A DNA stretch of 64,000 nucleotides from Treponema sp. (GTDB taxonomy: Bacteria > Spirochaetota > Spirochaetia > Treponematales > Treponemataceae). The notes beneath the pieces were generated by a model. It was not told where the DNA came from. It saw only the letters and a list, made by a program, of their open reading frames with translations, and did no database searches. The DNA lies in NCBI GenBank assembly GCA_024695475.1, contig JAILIC010000075.1, forward strand, positions 1 through 64,000. Reading direction: 5' to 3'. Below are positions 29,213-37,544 of the stretch, piece after piece. Position numbers and translations under genes: made by a program. The first letter of the stretch is position 1. Each line of letters opens with the position of its first letter.

Positions 29213-29248
29213 CCACCCATATCCAGCTATTATGGCTGAGATGGGTGG
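29213..29248 (+). other. Strong hairpin after the adenylate cyclase gene
   Basis: CCACCCAT (29213-29220) pairs with ATGGGTGG (29241-29248) around an inner CAGC/GCTG stem. It lies between convergent genes but lacks a T tract, so it may be a terminator that needs Rho or an mRNA end-protecting structure. Confidence 0.5.
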
Positions 29249-29278
29249 AGGTGTCAGGAATGTTAGGGAAATCAGGTA

Positions 29279-30049
29279 TTATACACTAGGCTTGAAGAAC
29301 AACCCACTTGCACTCGTAAAGGTAAATTCAGCGATATTATCACCAGAGAAAGAATATGGCACCGATGTTGACTGAGGACTTTCAACAAACGTAACGTTAC
29401 CCCAAGTCATATTTCCATCACCATCTATTGAATAATTTACGAAAACATATTCCTTTAATGAAAGAGTACCACTGGTATTCATATCTCCCTCATATAAACC
29501 TTCGGAAACGTTAGTGCCAGCCGTATTACTCTGCAATACGAATTTACCATTTTCAAATAAGTAAAGACTGTATTCTCCGCCATTTATATTTGAATAGTGT
29601 TTTTGAGTAATTTGCCAATCCATCTCTATACTTTTCATTGTAATACTTACATTGGTCTGGCCAGAACCAACAGATACATTTGACTTGCTGCCAGTAAACT
29701 TATGATACCCATGAGGAGAAAAACTTTGACTAAAAACATTCGCATTAATGGTTATATTAGATCCCGTTGGCACATCATCAAATACCACTTGTTGAGTAGA
29801 TGGACTTTCAGATACTTTTACTGTTTTACTGCCAGTGTAATCCCCAGAAATAGATACGCATATCCAATAACTATCATAATCTGTAAGATCTGCAGTGACA
29901 TTTCGCGCAGAGTTATTTGCAAAACTTGCACCATTAAAACTTAAGGTAACTGTACCATTGCCATCTTCACGTCCCATCAAATCAGAACATGATACTAATA
30001 ACAGAACCGAACCGAACAGAACAGAACAGAGTCTCAGGGATTTTCTCAT
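29279..30049 (-). CDS. Predicted lipoprotein, paralogue of the 30952-31758 gene
   Basis: A 256-residue protein from the ATG at 30049 (GGAGA 8 nt upstream), with signal peptide and lipobox LLVSC (Cys near 21). The rest is Ser/Thr/Asn-rich, probably beta-structured, with no family recognised. It shares N-terminus MRKSLRL, SGDYTGSKTV, QVVFDD, ANVFS, and SEGLYEG with the second lipoprotein, while the C-terminal parts diverge. Its promoter is also alike. Upstream in-frame sequence (to 30133) covers the promoter and is not coding. Confidence 0.8.
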   Translation of the reverse strand: MRKSLRLCSVLFGSVLLLVSCSDLMGREDGNGTVTLSFNGASFANNSARNVTADLTDYDSYWICVSISGDYTGSKTVKVSESPSTQQVVFDDVPTGSNITINANVFSQSFSPHGYHKFTGSKSNVSVGSGQTNVSITMKSIEMDWQITQKHYSNINGGEYSLYLFENGKFVLQSNTAGTNVSEGLYEGDMNTSGTLSLKEYVFVNYSIDGDGNMTWGNVTFVESPQSTSVPYSFSGDNIAEFTFTSASGLFFKPSV

Positions 30050-30104
30050 ACACTCTCCAGTCTTTGTAAGCAGGCTGTGATACAACATTACCGTACCTGT
30101 AATT

Positions 30105-30133
30105 ATTCTAAAATCAAAATCAAAGTCTGTCAA
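30105..30133 (-). promoter_or_regulatory. Promoter of the first paralogous lipoprotein
   Basis: Minus-strand TTGACA (30128-30133) and TAGAAT (30105-30110) with a 17-bp spacer. The stretch TTTTAGAATAATTACAGGT is shared with the promoter at 31854-31882. Confidence 0.75.
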
Positions 30134-30208
30134 ACATCAAACATATTATACTAGAGTCTTTACAAAAGGGACCGTCGATGTATTATACTGAAAATAGGAG
30201 AGAATAAA

Positions 30209-30676
30209 ATGAGTATCACAACAAGACTTGTTACAATCGACGATTATGATAAAATTCTTGCACTTTGGAACAGTACGGAGCAGTCAAAGCGGGCATTAAA
30301 TCCAGTTGATGACAGCCGAGAGGGAATTGCACGGTATTTAAAGCGAAATCCTGACACCTGTTTTATCGCCATTTCAAAAGACTCGGAAAACGCTCCTGAA
30401 GTTGTTGGTGTAATCCTTACCGGACATGACGGCAGACGAGGAATAATTCATCACATGTGCGTACATGCTTCTTACCGACGGCAGGGAATCGCACGTATGC
30501 TTGTTCAAAAGGCAGAAGAAGCTCTAAAATCCGAAGGTATAACTAAGGTTTTCGGACTTGTTTTTAAGGATAATGATACTGCAAATACCTTCTGGGAAAA
30601 TCAGGGCTATACCTTACGTACAGACCTGAATTATCGCAACAAAAGTTTGAACAACGCTGTTCCTCAGGGAGAATAA
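30209..30676 (+). CDS. GNAT-family N-acetyltransferase
   Basis: A 155-residue acetyl-CoA-dependent acetyltransferase. The acetyl-CoA-binding signature is in VHASYRRQGIARMLVQKAEE near 92-111, preceded by the beta4 strand GIIHHMCVH, with FWENQGYTLR near 131 at the end of the fold. Good Shine-Dalgarno (AGGAGAG). The substrate is unknown; small molecules or protein N-termini are both possible. It lies between the two paralogous lipoprotein genes and upstream of the 23-bp repeat array. Confidence 0.88.
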   Translation: MSITTRLVTIDDYDKILALWNSTEQSKRALNPVDDSREGIARYLKRNPDTCFIAISKDSENAPEVVGVILTGHDGRRGIIHHMCVHASYRRQGIARMLVQKAEEALKSEGITKVFGLVFKDNDTANTFWENQGYTLRTDLNYRNKSLNNAVPQGE

Positions 30677-30717
30677 AAATTTTTTGCAAAATCGTGACAG
30701 TTTTTCATATCAATAAC

Positions 30718-30870
30718 GGTCTGTCACCTTGGTTAGTGAGAGGGTGTTACTTGGACTAGTGACGGTCTGTTACTTGGACTAGTGACGGTCTGTCACTTGG
30801 ACTAGTGATGGTCTGTCACCTTGGTTAGTGAAAGGGTGTCACTTGGACTAGTGATGGTCTATTACTAAGG
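30718..30870. repeat. 23-bp tandem repeat array with hairpin units
   Basis: Six exact-length 23-bp units start at 30718, 30741, 30764, 30787, 30810 and 30833, plus a partial seventh. The consensus includes GTCACTTGGACTAGTGAC, in which GTCACT and AGTGAC can pair around a 6-nt loop. Units 1-2 resemble units 5-6, so a four-unit (92-bp) block seems to have been duplicated. There are no spacers, so it is not a CRISPR array. It fills most of the gap between the convergent GNAT and lipoprotein genes. Confidence 0.85.
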
Positions 30871-30951
30871 TCGGATAACGCCATTCATAATATCAAGCTT
30901 ATGCTGTCGTAAAACAGGGCATATATCACACAGTTTGACCATGAGAAAAAT

Positions 30952-31758
30952 TCACGGATAAAAATGTATTCCACTGTTGGCACTGGTAAAATTAAACTTA
31001 GAGATAACTGCCGGCGCATCAGAATAGTGTTCATATATTACTTCTACCGTCTTGGGAGCTTCGGCAAATACATATTCTCCCCAAGCTGAACTTGAAGTAC
31101 CAGTATCAGCATTTTGTGTAACAGTAATATTTCTGTACACATACTCCTTAAGGTAAATCGTACCATTGGAATCAAGGGCTCCCTCATACAAGCCCTCGGA
31201 AAGGATATCTTCGGTTAGGGTGTTAGCATAAATTACTACATATTTACCATTTTCATACAAGCGAACTTGGTGAGTCTGATTGCCAACATTATCCTCAGCA
31301 CTTTGACCAGATTTAAGATAGGAGGCAAAATCCGTCTCAATACTCCTCATTGCAATACTTACATCAGTCTGCCCAGGACCAACTGCAACATTGGATGTGC
31401 TGCCTGTATACTTATGACAGCCATAACTACGATTATTCAGGCTAAAGACATTTGCCTCAATAGATATGCTTGAGCCAGGAGTAATATCATCAAACACCAC
31501 TTGACAGGTAGTTGGGCTGCCATCTACGGTAACGGTTTTACTGCCCGTGTAATCTCCTGAAATTGCTACCGTTATCCAGTAGCTCGTAGTATCGGCGCTG
31601 TCAGCAGTGACATTACGGGAACCACTACGGAGACCAGCTCCGTTAAAGTTTAAGGTTAGTGTCGATGTATCATCAGAGTCCTTCAACAGTTCTGAGCATG
31701 ATACAAGCAACAGAACAGAACAGAACAAAATCAAACTAAGTCTAAGGGATTTTCGCAT
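30952..31758 (-). CDS. Predicted lipoprotein, paralogue of the 29279-30049 gene
   Basis: A 268-residue protein with signal peptide and lipobox LLVSC (Cys near 21), Ser/Thr-rich and probably beta-structured. No family is recognised. It shares blocks with the neighbouring lipoprotein (SGDYTGSKTV, VVFDDI, ANVFS, the YTGSTSNVAVGPGQTDVSI region, SEGLYEG, LKEYV), but the last third differs. It has a matching GGAGA ribosome site and a near-identical promoter, so the pair probably arose by local duplication with the GNAT gene and repeat array caught between them. Confidence 0.8.
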   Translation of the reverse strand: MRKSLRLSLILFCSVLLLVSCSELLKDSDDTSTLTLNFNGAGLRSGSRNVTADSADTTSYWITVAISGDYTGSKTVTVDGSPTTCQVVFDDITPGSSISIEANVFSLNNRSYGCHKYTGSTSNVAVGPGQTDVSIAMRSIETDFASYLKSGQSAEDNVGNQTHQVRLYENGKYVVIYANTLTEDILSEGLYEGALDSNGTIYLKEYVYRNITVTQNADTGTSSSAWGEYVFAEAPKTVEVIYEHYSDAPAVISKFNFTSANSGIHFYP

Positions 31759-31853
31759 ATAGTCTCCAGTCGTATTTTATGTGCAGTAAACACGGTAAAA
31801 GGCGACATGTATCGCAGACAACAGAACAAGTAGAGTATCACAAACCTGTAATT

Positions 31854-31882
31854 ATTCTAAAATCTAAATCGCTATTTGTCAA
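31854..31882 (-). promoter_or_regulatory. Promoter of the second paralogous lipoprotein
   Basis: Minus-strand TTGACA (31877-31882) and TAGAAT (31854-31859) with a 17-bp spacer, like the copy at 30105-30133. Its transcript has a leader of roughly 90 nt. Confidence 0.75.
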
Positions 31883-31962
31883 ATTACAAACAAGTTGCCA
31901 TCAATCAAGTTGTCAGCAACTTGGCTATATCAAGCGTAAAAATGCGTGTATTAGTGCGGTGC

Positions 31963-31991
31963 TTGCACTAATACAGAGAAATTACTACAAT
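31963..31991 (+). promoter_or_regulatory. asnS promoter placed for a leaderless mRNA
   Basis: TTGCAC (31963-31968) and TACAAT (31986-31991) with a 17-bp spacer. Only seven bases separate the -10 from the asnS ATG, so transcription should begin at or next to the start codon. No Shine-Dalgarno is present. Confidence 0.6.
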
Positions 31992-31998
31992 CTACTAT

Positions 31999-33450
31999 AT
32001 GAAACCACAATTAATAAAGGATTTATTAACATCCAAACCAGACGGTCGCACCGTTACCGTATGCGGCTGGGTACGCACAAAACGTGACTCTAAAAATCTC
32101 GTATTTATACAGGTAAACGACGGTTCCTGCTTTGCTTCAATTCAGCTCACCTTTGACCGTAATAATCCATCTCAAAATGCTAATCCTACAGATATCGAAA
32201 GTGCACTTGCAAAAATTACTACCGGTGCATCAGTAAAAGCCGAGGGAGCTCTTATCGAGTCTCCTGCCAGCGGACAGGCTGTAGAAGTTACTCTTGAAAA
32301 ACTTACCGTACTTGGTGAGTGTCCATCAGAGTCATATCCATTGCAAAAGAACAAGATGTCAATGGAATACTTGCGTGAAAACGCACACCTGAGAGCCCGT
32401 ACAAACACCTTTGGTGCCGTATACCGTATGCGCAACCAAATGGCATATGCCGTACATACATTCTTTCAGGAGCGCGGCTTCCAATACATCAACACCCCAC
32501 TGATCACCTGCAGTGATGCAGAAGGTGCCGGTGAAATGTTCCAGGTAACAACCCTTTCTCTTGAAAAAATTGCAGAAATTGGTGTTACCGCAGGTGCAAA
32601 AGGTAAAGACCCAAGTACTGCAGCTTCTCTCGTCGATTACAGCAAAGACTTCTTTGGTAAAAAAGCAAGCCTTACCGTAAGCGGCCAGCTCGAAGCAGAG
32701 ACACTTGCAACCGCACTGAGCAGAGTCTATACCTTTGGACCTACCTTCCGTGCCGAAAACTCAAATACTCCTCGCCACCTGTCAGAGTTCTGGATGATCG
32801 AGCCAGAAATGGCATTCTTTGATCTTGATGACGACATGGATATCGAGGAAGAATTTGTCAAATACCTGCTCAACTGGGCATTGACCAAATGTAGCGAAGA
32901 CTTGGCATTCTTTGATAAGCGCATCCAGCCAGGACTTATCGACATGCTCAAACATGTTGTCGAGACACCATTTAAACGTATGTCATATACCGAGGCTATC
33001 GCAGAGCTTGAAAAACATGCTGATGCTTTTGAGTACAAGCCATATTGGGGCTGTGACTTACAGACAGAGCATGAACGTTATTTGACAGAGCAAATCTGCA
33101 AGTCACCGGTTATGGTCTACAACTATCCAAAAGAAATCAAAGCTTTTTACATGAAGCTCAATGATGACAATAAAACCGTAAAAGCCGTTGACGTACTGGT
33201 TCCAGGACTGGGCGAAATCATCGGTGGCAGCGAGCGCGAAGAAAACTTTGACAAACTGCTTAAAGCTTGCAATGACCGCAACATGGACATGCAAAACTAT
33301 GAGTGGTATCTGGATCTCCGCCGCTTTGGTTCGGTTCCTCATGCCGGATTTGGTCTCGGTTTTGAGAGACTTTTACGCTATGTGACAGGTATGGCAAATA
33401 TTCGCGATGTTATTCCATATCCACGAGCACCAAAACTTGCAGACTTCTAA
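31999..33450 (+). CDS. asnS: Asparaginyl-tRNA synthetase
   Basis: Charges tRNA-Asn; a class IIb synthetase of 483 residues (family about 430-470, with a modest insert around 190-225). An N-terminal OB-fold anticodon domain (TVTVCGWVRTKRDSKNLVFI) leads into the catalytic domain with EGAGEMFQVTTL, motif 2 FRAENSNTPRHLSEFW near 250, and motif 3 GLGFERLLRYVTGM near 450. The start has no Shine-Dalgarno and the promoter sits seven bases before it, so the mRNA may be leaderless. A YihY-type gene overlaps its 3' end. Confidence 0.95.
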   Translation: MKPQLIKDLLTSKPDGRTVTVCGWVRTKRDSKNLVFIQVNDGSCFASIQLTFDRNNPSQNANPTDIESALAKITTGASVKAEGALIESPASGQAVEVTLEKLTVLGECPSESYPLQKNKMSMEYLRENAHLRARTNTFGAVYRMRNQMAYAVHTFFQERGFQYINTPLITCSDAEGAGEMFQVTTLSLEKIAEIGVTAGAKGKDPSTAASLVDYSKDFFGKKASLTVSGQLEAETLATALSRVYTFGPTFRAENSNTPRHLSEFWMIEPEMAFFDLDDDMDIEEEFVKYLLNWALTKCSEDLAFFDKRIQPGLIDMLKHVVETPFKRMSYTEAIAELEKHADAFEYKPYWGCDLQTEHERYLTEQICKSPVMVYNYPKEIKAFYMKLNDDNKTVKAVDVLVPGLGEIIGGSEREENFDKLLKACNDRNMDMQNYEWYLDLRRFGSVPHAGFGLGFERLLRYVTGMANIRDVIPYPRAPKLADF

Positions 33451-34741
33451 AACGCAACGTGCGCTTACTTTGCGCACGGCTCTGCAATCAATTTATCTGA
33501 CTGCATCGTACTTCATACGTAACAATCTTGTTGCGTATGCAAGTGCGTGTGCTTTCGGATTCCTTTTTTCTTTTATTCCTGTAGCAATCCTTATTTGTAT
33601 CATATTGATACGGATACTCCATGCATCCCCATCGACGCTTGATACTATCATTCTTGCCGTACAACAGTTTAGCGACATAATCCAATTAGATGCCGTTATA
33701 AATACCATACGACACATCGGTACCATCGGCAGGGTCGAAGTCACCATTATCATTACGGTTATCTGGATGGCACGACGCTTTTTTGCTTCGATAATGGACG
33801 GCATGTATCGTATTTTTCACCGTGCAGTTCCTCCCCGACCAGTCGCATCACAAATCATCATCTTTGGTGGTGAGGTACTTTTGGTCATCCTTATTGCAAG
33901 CTTGATGTTTATCCTGGTATCGGCTCAGACATTGCTGTCGCTGCCTATTTTTGACCCGCTCTATAATTCATTTCCAAAACTCATGCAGGCAGCACAGGGA
34001 CATCTCATAACCACCTTGCCTTATTATATTTCCTTATTACTCATCTCGATTGGATATAGGATATTTTCGCGTACCAAGCCACATTTTTTACTCTGCCTGT
34101 TTGCCGGCATACTCTGCATCATTTCCTTCTGGGTTGCCGCACGGATCATGAACACGGTACTCAACAAAGACAACATCGATATCATTTATGGCGTATTAAG
34201 CCAGTTTGTCTTATTGCTTCTGGACGCATTTATTTTTTCAATCCTGTTCTTTGTTTTTGCAGAATTTATTTATGTAGTACAGTATTTTGACATGCTCTTG
34301 TTAGGTCAGTTATACATCATGCCTGCTGAAGAAAAAGCCGACATTGCTTCAATCTGTATCCGAAAACTTTTTATCAGACCTGATTATTTATTACATCAAA
34401 AAGAAAATATCCTCACCTGTACAAGCGGTGAGACTATATATACCTATAGTGATACATCAATGGACGTCTATTACATTGCAAAAGGCTCTATCGAAATGCA
34501 CCGTAACAATTCTGTGACGACGTACTCAGACGGTATGTTTTTTGGGGAACTAGCATGTATCATGAATAAACAACGGAATGAAGAAGCGGTTTCCAGCTCA
34601 GACTGTATGCTCCTGCGCATTGATGGCAGCACATTCCGCCTATTACTTGAACAAGATTCACGAGCAGCACATAAGGCGCTGTCTCAAATCTCTGATTACT
34701 TTAATCGTGTCTACGAATGGGCCGAAGCCTACTTACTGTAG
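33407..34741 (+). CDS. YihY/BrkB-type membrane protein fused to a cyclic-nucleotide-binding domain
   Basis: A 444-residue fusion. Residues about 40-290 carry the YihY/BrkB membrane fold (six hydrophobic segments, ACAFGFLFSFIPVAILI near 45). Residues about 335-430 form a cyclic-nucleotide-binding (CAP-like) domain: VYYIAKGSIEMHRNN near 350 and a phosphate-binding cassette FFGELACIMNKQRNEEAVS near 375-393. The ATG at 33407 overlaps asnS by 44 bp; a TTG at 33470 (423 residues) is the alternative, and neither has a clear ribosome site. The C-terminal domain suggests cAMP or a related ligand modulates it (inference). The YihY function itself is poorly defined. Confidence 0.85.
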   Translation: MLFHIHEHQNLQTSKTQRALTLRTALQSIYLTASYFIRNNLVAYASACAFGFLFSFIPVAILICIILIRILHASPSTLDTIILAVQQFSDIIQLDAVINTIRHIGTIGRVEVTIIITVIWMARRFFASIMDGMYRIFHRAVPPRPVASQIIIFGGEVLLVILIASLMFILVSAQTLLSLPIFDPLYNSFPKLMQAAQGHLITTLPYYISLLLISIGYRIFSRTKPHFLLCLFAGILCIISFWVAARIMNTVLNKDNIDIIYGVLSQFVLLLLDAFIFSILFFVFAEFIYVVQYFDMLLLGQLYIMPAEEKADIASICIRKLFIRPDYLLHQKENILTCTSGETIYTYSDTSMDVYYIAKGSIEMHRNNSVTTYSDGMFFGELACIMNKQRNEEAVSSSDCMLLRIDGSTFRLLLEQDSRAAHKALSQISDYFNRVYEWAEAYLL

Positions 34742-34750
34742 CTATGCATA

Positions 34751-34779
34751 GAGGAGCTACCCAAACAGGGCAACTCCTC
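34751..34779. terminator. Hairpin between convergent YihY-fusion and argS genes
   Basis: GAGGAG (34751-34756) pairs with CTCCTC (34774-34779), with an inner CCC/GGG stem. It lies in a 47-bp convergent gap. The T tract is poor, so termination is only probable. Confidence 0.4.
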
Positions 34780-34788
34780 CACTCTATC

Positions 34789-36615
34789 TTACATTTTGTC
34801 CAGGTATGGTACGAGTACCATATCCATAGCACTCTTAAGTACGGTCAATGTACACTGAGACAGGAACAGACGGGCCCGTTTTAGCTCATCGCTATCAGCT
34901 GCCAAAATGGGGCACTGCTGATAAAACTTGCTGAACAACTTGCTTACCTCATAGAGATAGCCTGTCATAACACTTGGATCAAAGTTGCCTGCAGCTTTAG
35001 CAACAGTTGCAGGGAATTCACCCAAAGCCTTGATTAAATCCCACTCAGCATCTGCTGTCAAAAGGGCTGCTGATTCTTCTGGAGTACCAACAGCAACGCC
35101 AGTTTCCTGAGCCTTGCGCAAAATAGAAGCAATACGTGCTCCCATATACTGCAAATATGGTCCAGTATTACCATTAAATGACAGTGACTCCTGAGGATTA
35201 AAGAGCATATCTTTTATCGGAGTTACCTGCAACAGATAGTAATGCAAGGCAGCAAGCGCTACTTTTTCTGCAACGTCATCAGGATTACCGACATCCTGTT
35301 CGCGTCCCTTTGCCTTAATCTCTGTCAGAGCATCTGCATGGAGTGTATCAATCAAGTCATCGGCATCAACAACAGTACCTTCACGGCTCTTCATGCGTCC
35401 GCTTGGCAAGTTAACCAGACCATAGCTTAAATGATAGAGTTTTTCTGCCCAGTCAAATCCGAGCTTACGCAAAATATAGAACAATACCTTAAAGTGATAA
35501 ATCTGCTCACTGGCAACAACATAGACCAACTGATTAAATGCCCAGTCATCATGACGGCTAATGGCAGTACCAATATCCTGGGTTATATAAACCGAGGTAC
35601 CGTCCTTACGCAACAAGACCTTTTCATGTTCTTTTTCATCTTTACCGGCACCAACGGCTTCGGTAACATCAATACGGACGGAGCCATCCTCTGCCTTAAA
35701 GAATATGCCTTTTTCCAGACCTTTCTGGATTTCAGCCTTACCCTTTAAGTAGGTTTCGCTTTCGTAATAGAGCTTATCAAATGACACACCGGTGCGGTCA
35801 TAGGTAACCTTGATACCGCCGATAGCCCAATCATTCATCTGCTTCCACAGTTTGTGAATTTCTGGGTCACCCTGCTCCCATTTTACAAGCATCTGAGCTG
35901 CCTGATCATTGGCTTCCGGATGTTCTTTTTGATATTTATCAAACTCGACATAGCACTGACCGACAAAGTGGTCACCTTTCATGCCAAGACTTTCAGGAGT
36001 CTCATTTTTTGGCTCATGAAAGAGTTTGTAAGCAAGCATGCTTTTGCAGATATGGATACCACGATTGTTAATGATATTAACTTTGTATACTTCCGCTCCA
36101 GCCTTTTTTAAAATACGGCTGACGCTCTCACCAAGGGCATCATTACGCATGTGGCCTAAATGCAAAGGTTTATTTGTATTAGGGCTGGAATACTCTATCA
36201 TGATGCGGCGATCGGCAAATGGCTTTGCACCGGTATCATCAAAGCTGCCAAAAGAGTCGCCCTGCTCTGCAATGCGTTTAAGGATAGAAGCCCCGGCATC
36301 CGCCTTGTTCAACTTAACGTTAACATAGGGGCCAACCTGAATAAAAGTTCCGATGGAAGCAGGCTTTACTCCACCTAATTCTGATGCATTCTGTATAATC
36401 TGCACAACTGATTGGGCTATTACAGGAGGTGCCATGCGAAGTGTTTTTGCAAAAGGGAACATTGGCATGCCGATATCACCCATTTCAGGTTTGGGAGGAG
36501 TTTCTACAGCAATTGCCTGTGCACTGATAGCGTCTGCCTGTATATTTTTTTCTGTCTTAAACTGATTTAATGCCGCGCAAACTATAGCACGACAGTCATT
36601 CTTAATATCTGCCAT
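34789..36615 (-). CDS. argS: Arginyl-tRNA synthetase
   Basis: Charges tRNA-Arg; class I synthetase, 608 residues. N-terminal additional domain, then the HIGH-type motif in NTNKPLHLGHMRNDALGES near 150, IIEYSSPNTNK before it, the KMSK-like segment GRMKSREGT near 405, and a DALR anticodon domain at the C-terminus (FSKFYQQCPIL near 568). It is the third gene of a minus-strand operon after the DUF5312-like and laccase-domain genes, 31 bp downstream of the latter. Confidence 0.95.
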   Translation of the reverse strand: MADIKNDCRAIVCAALNQFKTEKNIQADAISAQAIAVETPPKPEMGDIGMPMFPFAKTLRMAPPVIAQSVVQIIQNASELGGVKPASIGTFIQVGPYVNVKLNKADAGASILKRIAEQGDSFGSFDDTGAKPFADRRIMIEYSSPNTNKPLHLGHMRNDALGESVSRILKKAGAEVYKVNIINNRGIHICKSMLAYKLFHEPKNETPESLGMKGDHFVGQCYVEFDKYQKEHPEANDQAAQMLVKWEQGDPEIHKLWKQMNDWAIGGIKVTYDRTGVSFDKLYYESETYLKGKAEIQKGLEKGIFFKAEDGSVRIDVTEAVGAGKDEKEHEKVLLRKDGTSVYITQDIGTAISRHDDWAFNQLVYVVASEQIYHFKVLFYILRKLGFDWAEKLYHLSYGLVNLPSGRMKSREGTVVDADDLIDTLHADALTEIKAKGREQDVGNPDDVAEKVALAALHYYLLQVTPIKDMLFNPQESLSFNGNTGPYLQYMGARIASILRKAQETGVAVGTPEESAALLTADAEWDLIKALGEFPATVAKAAGNFDPSVMTGYLYEVSKLFSKFYQQCPILAADSDELKRARLFLSQCTLTVLKSAMDMVLVPYLDKM

Positions 36616-36646
36616 AATACGCTATAATAACAGATATTACCGTCTT

Positions 36647-37540
36647 TTAGAAGTACCCGCAGAATGCAGCCTGTACAGTAAAGTGATTTTGTTTCAAAGA
36701 GCGGTCAGACTCAGAAGAGACTTGTGATGTTTCGCGCCTAAATGAACCAAACACCTGATTACTGCACGTACAATCTGTTGCTACCGCAATATTACCTGCA
36801 GGAACCCCCGCTTTGAGCAAAAGATGTGTATTTGCCTTTTCAAGAGATAATCTAAACAGTTTTTTACCATCGGTATTCCAGTCTGGATCTGCAGAAGTAC
36901 CTTCAAGTTCTTCTTTGGTAACCGGAGTTACACAGTCTGGAGTAAAGGTATTGCTAAAATAGGCAGCACGTTCTTCGTCAACGACATAGCAGCAATCACG
37001 AATATGAGGTCCCATAACCACACAGACATTTGCCGCATTAAGACCATACTCATTATGAGCCTTTTCAAGTGCCTTTACACAAATTCCAGTACCTTTCCAT
37101 CCAGAATGCAATGATCCAAATACCCCAGTAACAGGATCAAACAAAAAGATAGGCATGCAGTCAGCAACGGTAATGACAGGTACAAACTGCTTATTGTTTG
37201 TAATCATCCCATCTGCTTTTTTAAACATGGAGTCCATTGGAAAATGTAATGAAAGAACATCTTGCGAATGCATCAGTTCTACCGAGATTGGTTCCAGTCC
37301 TATTGTCGAAAACAGATACTTTAAAAACACTGAACGATTGGTGTTTATATCAGTCCAACGAAAACGCATCGATCCAGCACTTTTTAAACTCATGCCCCAG
37401 CGCGGGATTCCCTCACCAATAAGCGGTTTACCATCTTTATAAAACGTATGTAAAATATATTTACGATGAAGCTCCTGAGCCTCATCTTCTATTTCTTTTG
37501 CTACAGAGAAATGATGAATTGCCGAATCAGATACACTCAT
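36647..37540 (-). CDS. Laccase-domain protein (YfiH/DUF152 family)
   Basis: Family members are copper/zinc proteins reported to have laccase or purine-nucleoside phosphorylase activity. Visible ligands are His in LMHSQDV near 88, Cys in VADCMPIFLF near 125, and His in LHSGWKG near 145; MGPHIRDCCYVV near 177 also fits. The ATG at 37540 (297 residues, AGGAA 8 nt upstream) is preferred over starts at 37573-37576 that overlap the preceding gene. It has longer N-terminal sequence than the usual 240-residue family member. Confidence 0.85.
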   Translation of the reverse strand: MSVSDSAIHHFSVAKEIEDEAQELHRKYILHTFYKDGKPLIGEGIPRWGMSLKSAGSMRFRWTDINTNRSVFLKYLFSTIGLEPISVELMHSQDVLSLHFPMDSMFKKADGMITNNKQFVPVITVADCMPIFLFDPVTGVFGSLHSGWKGTGICVKALEKAHNEYGLNAANVCVVMGPHIRDCCYVVDEERAAYFSNTFTPDCVTPVTKEELEGTSADPDWNTDGKKLFRLSLEKANTHLLLKAGVPAGNIAVATDCTCSNQVFGSFRRETSQVSSESDRSLKQNHFTVQAAFCGYF

Positions 37541-37544
37541 ATAA

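Noticed and set aside
30718..30870. CRISPR array
   Set aside because: The units are contiguous 23-bp copies with no unique spacers, and no cas gene is present.
34751..34779. Confident bidirectional terminator between the YihY fusion and argS
   Set aside because: The hairpin is present but the T tracts are poor, so it is listed only at low confidence.
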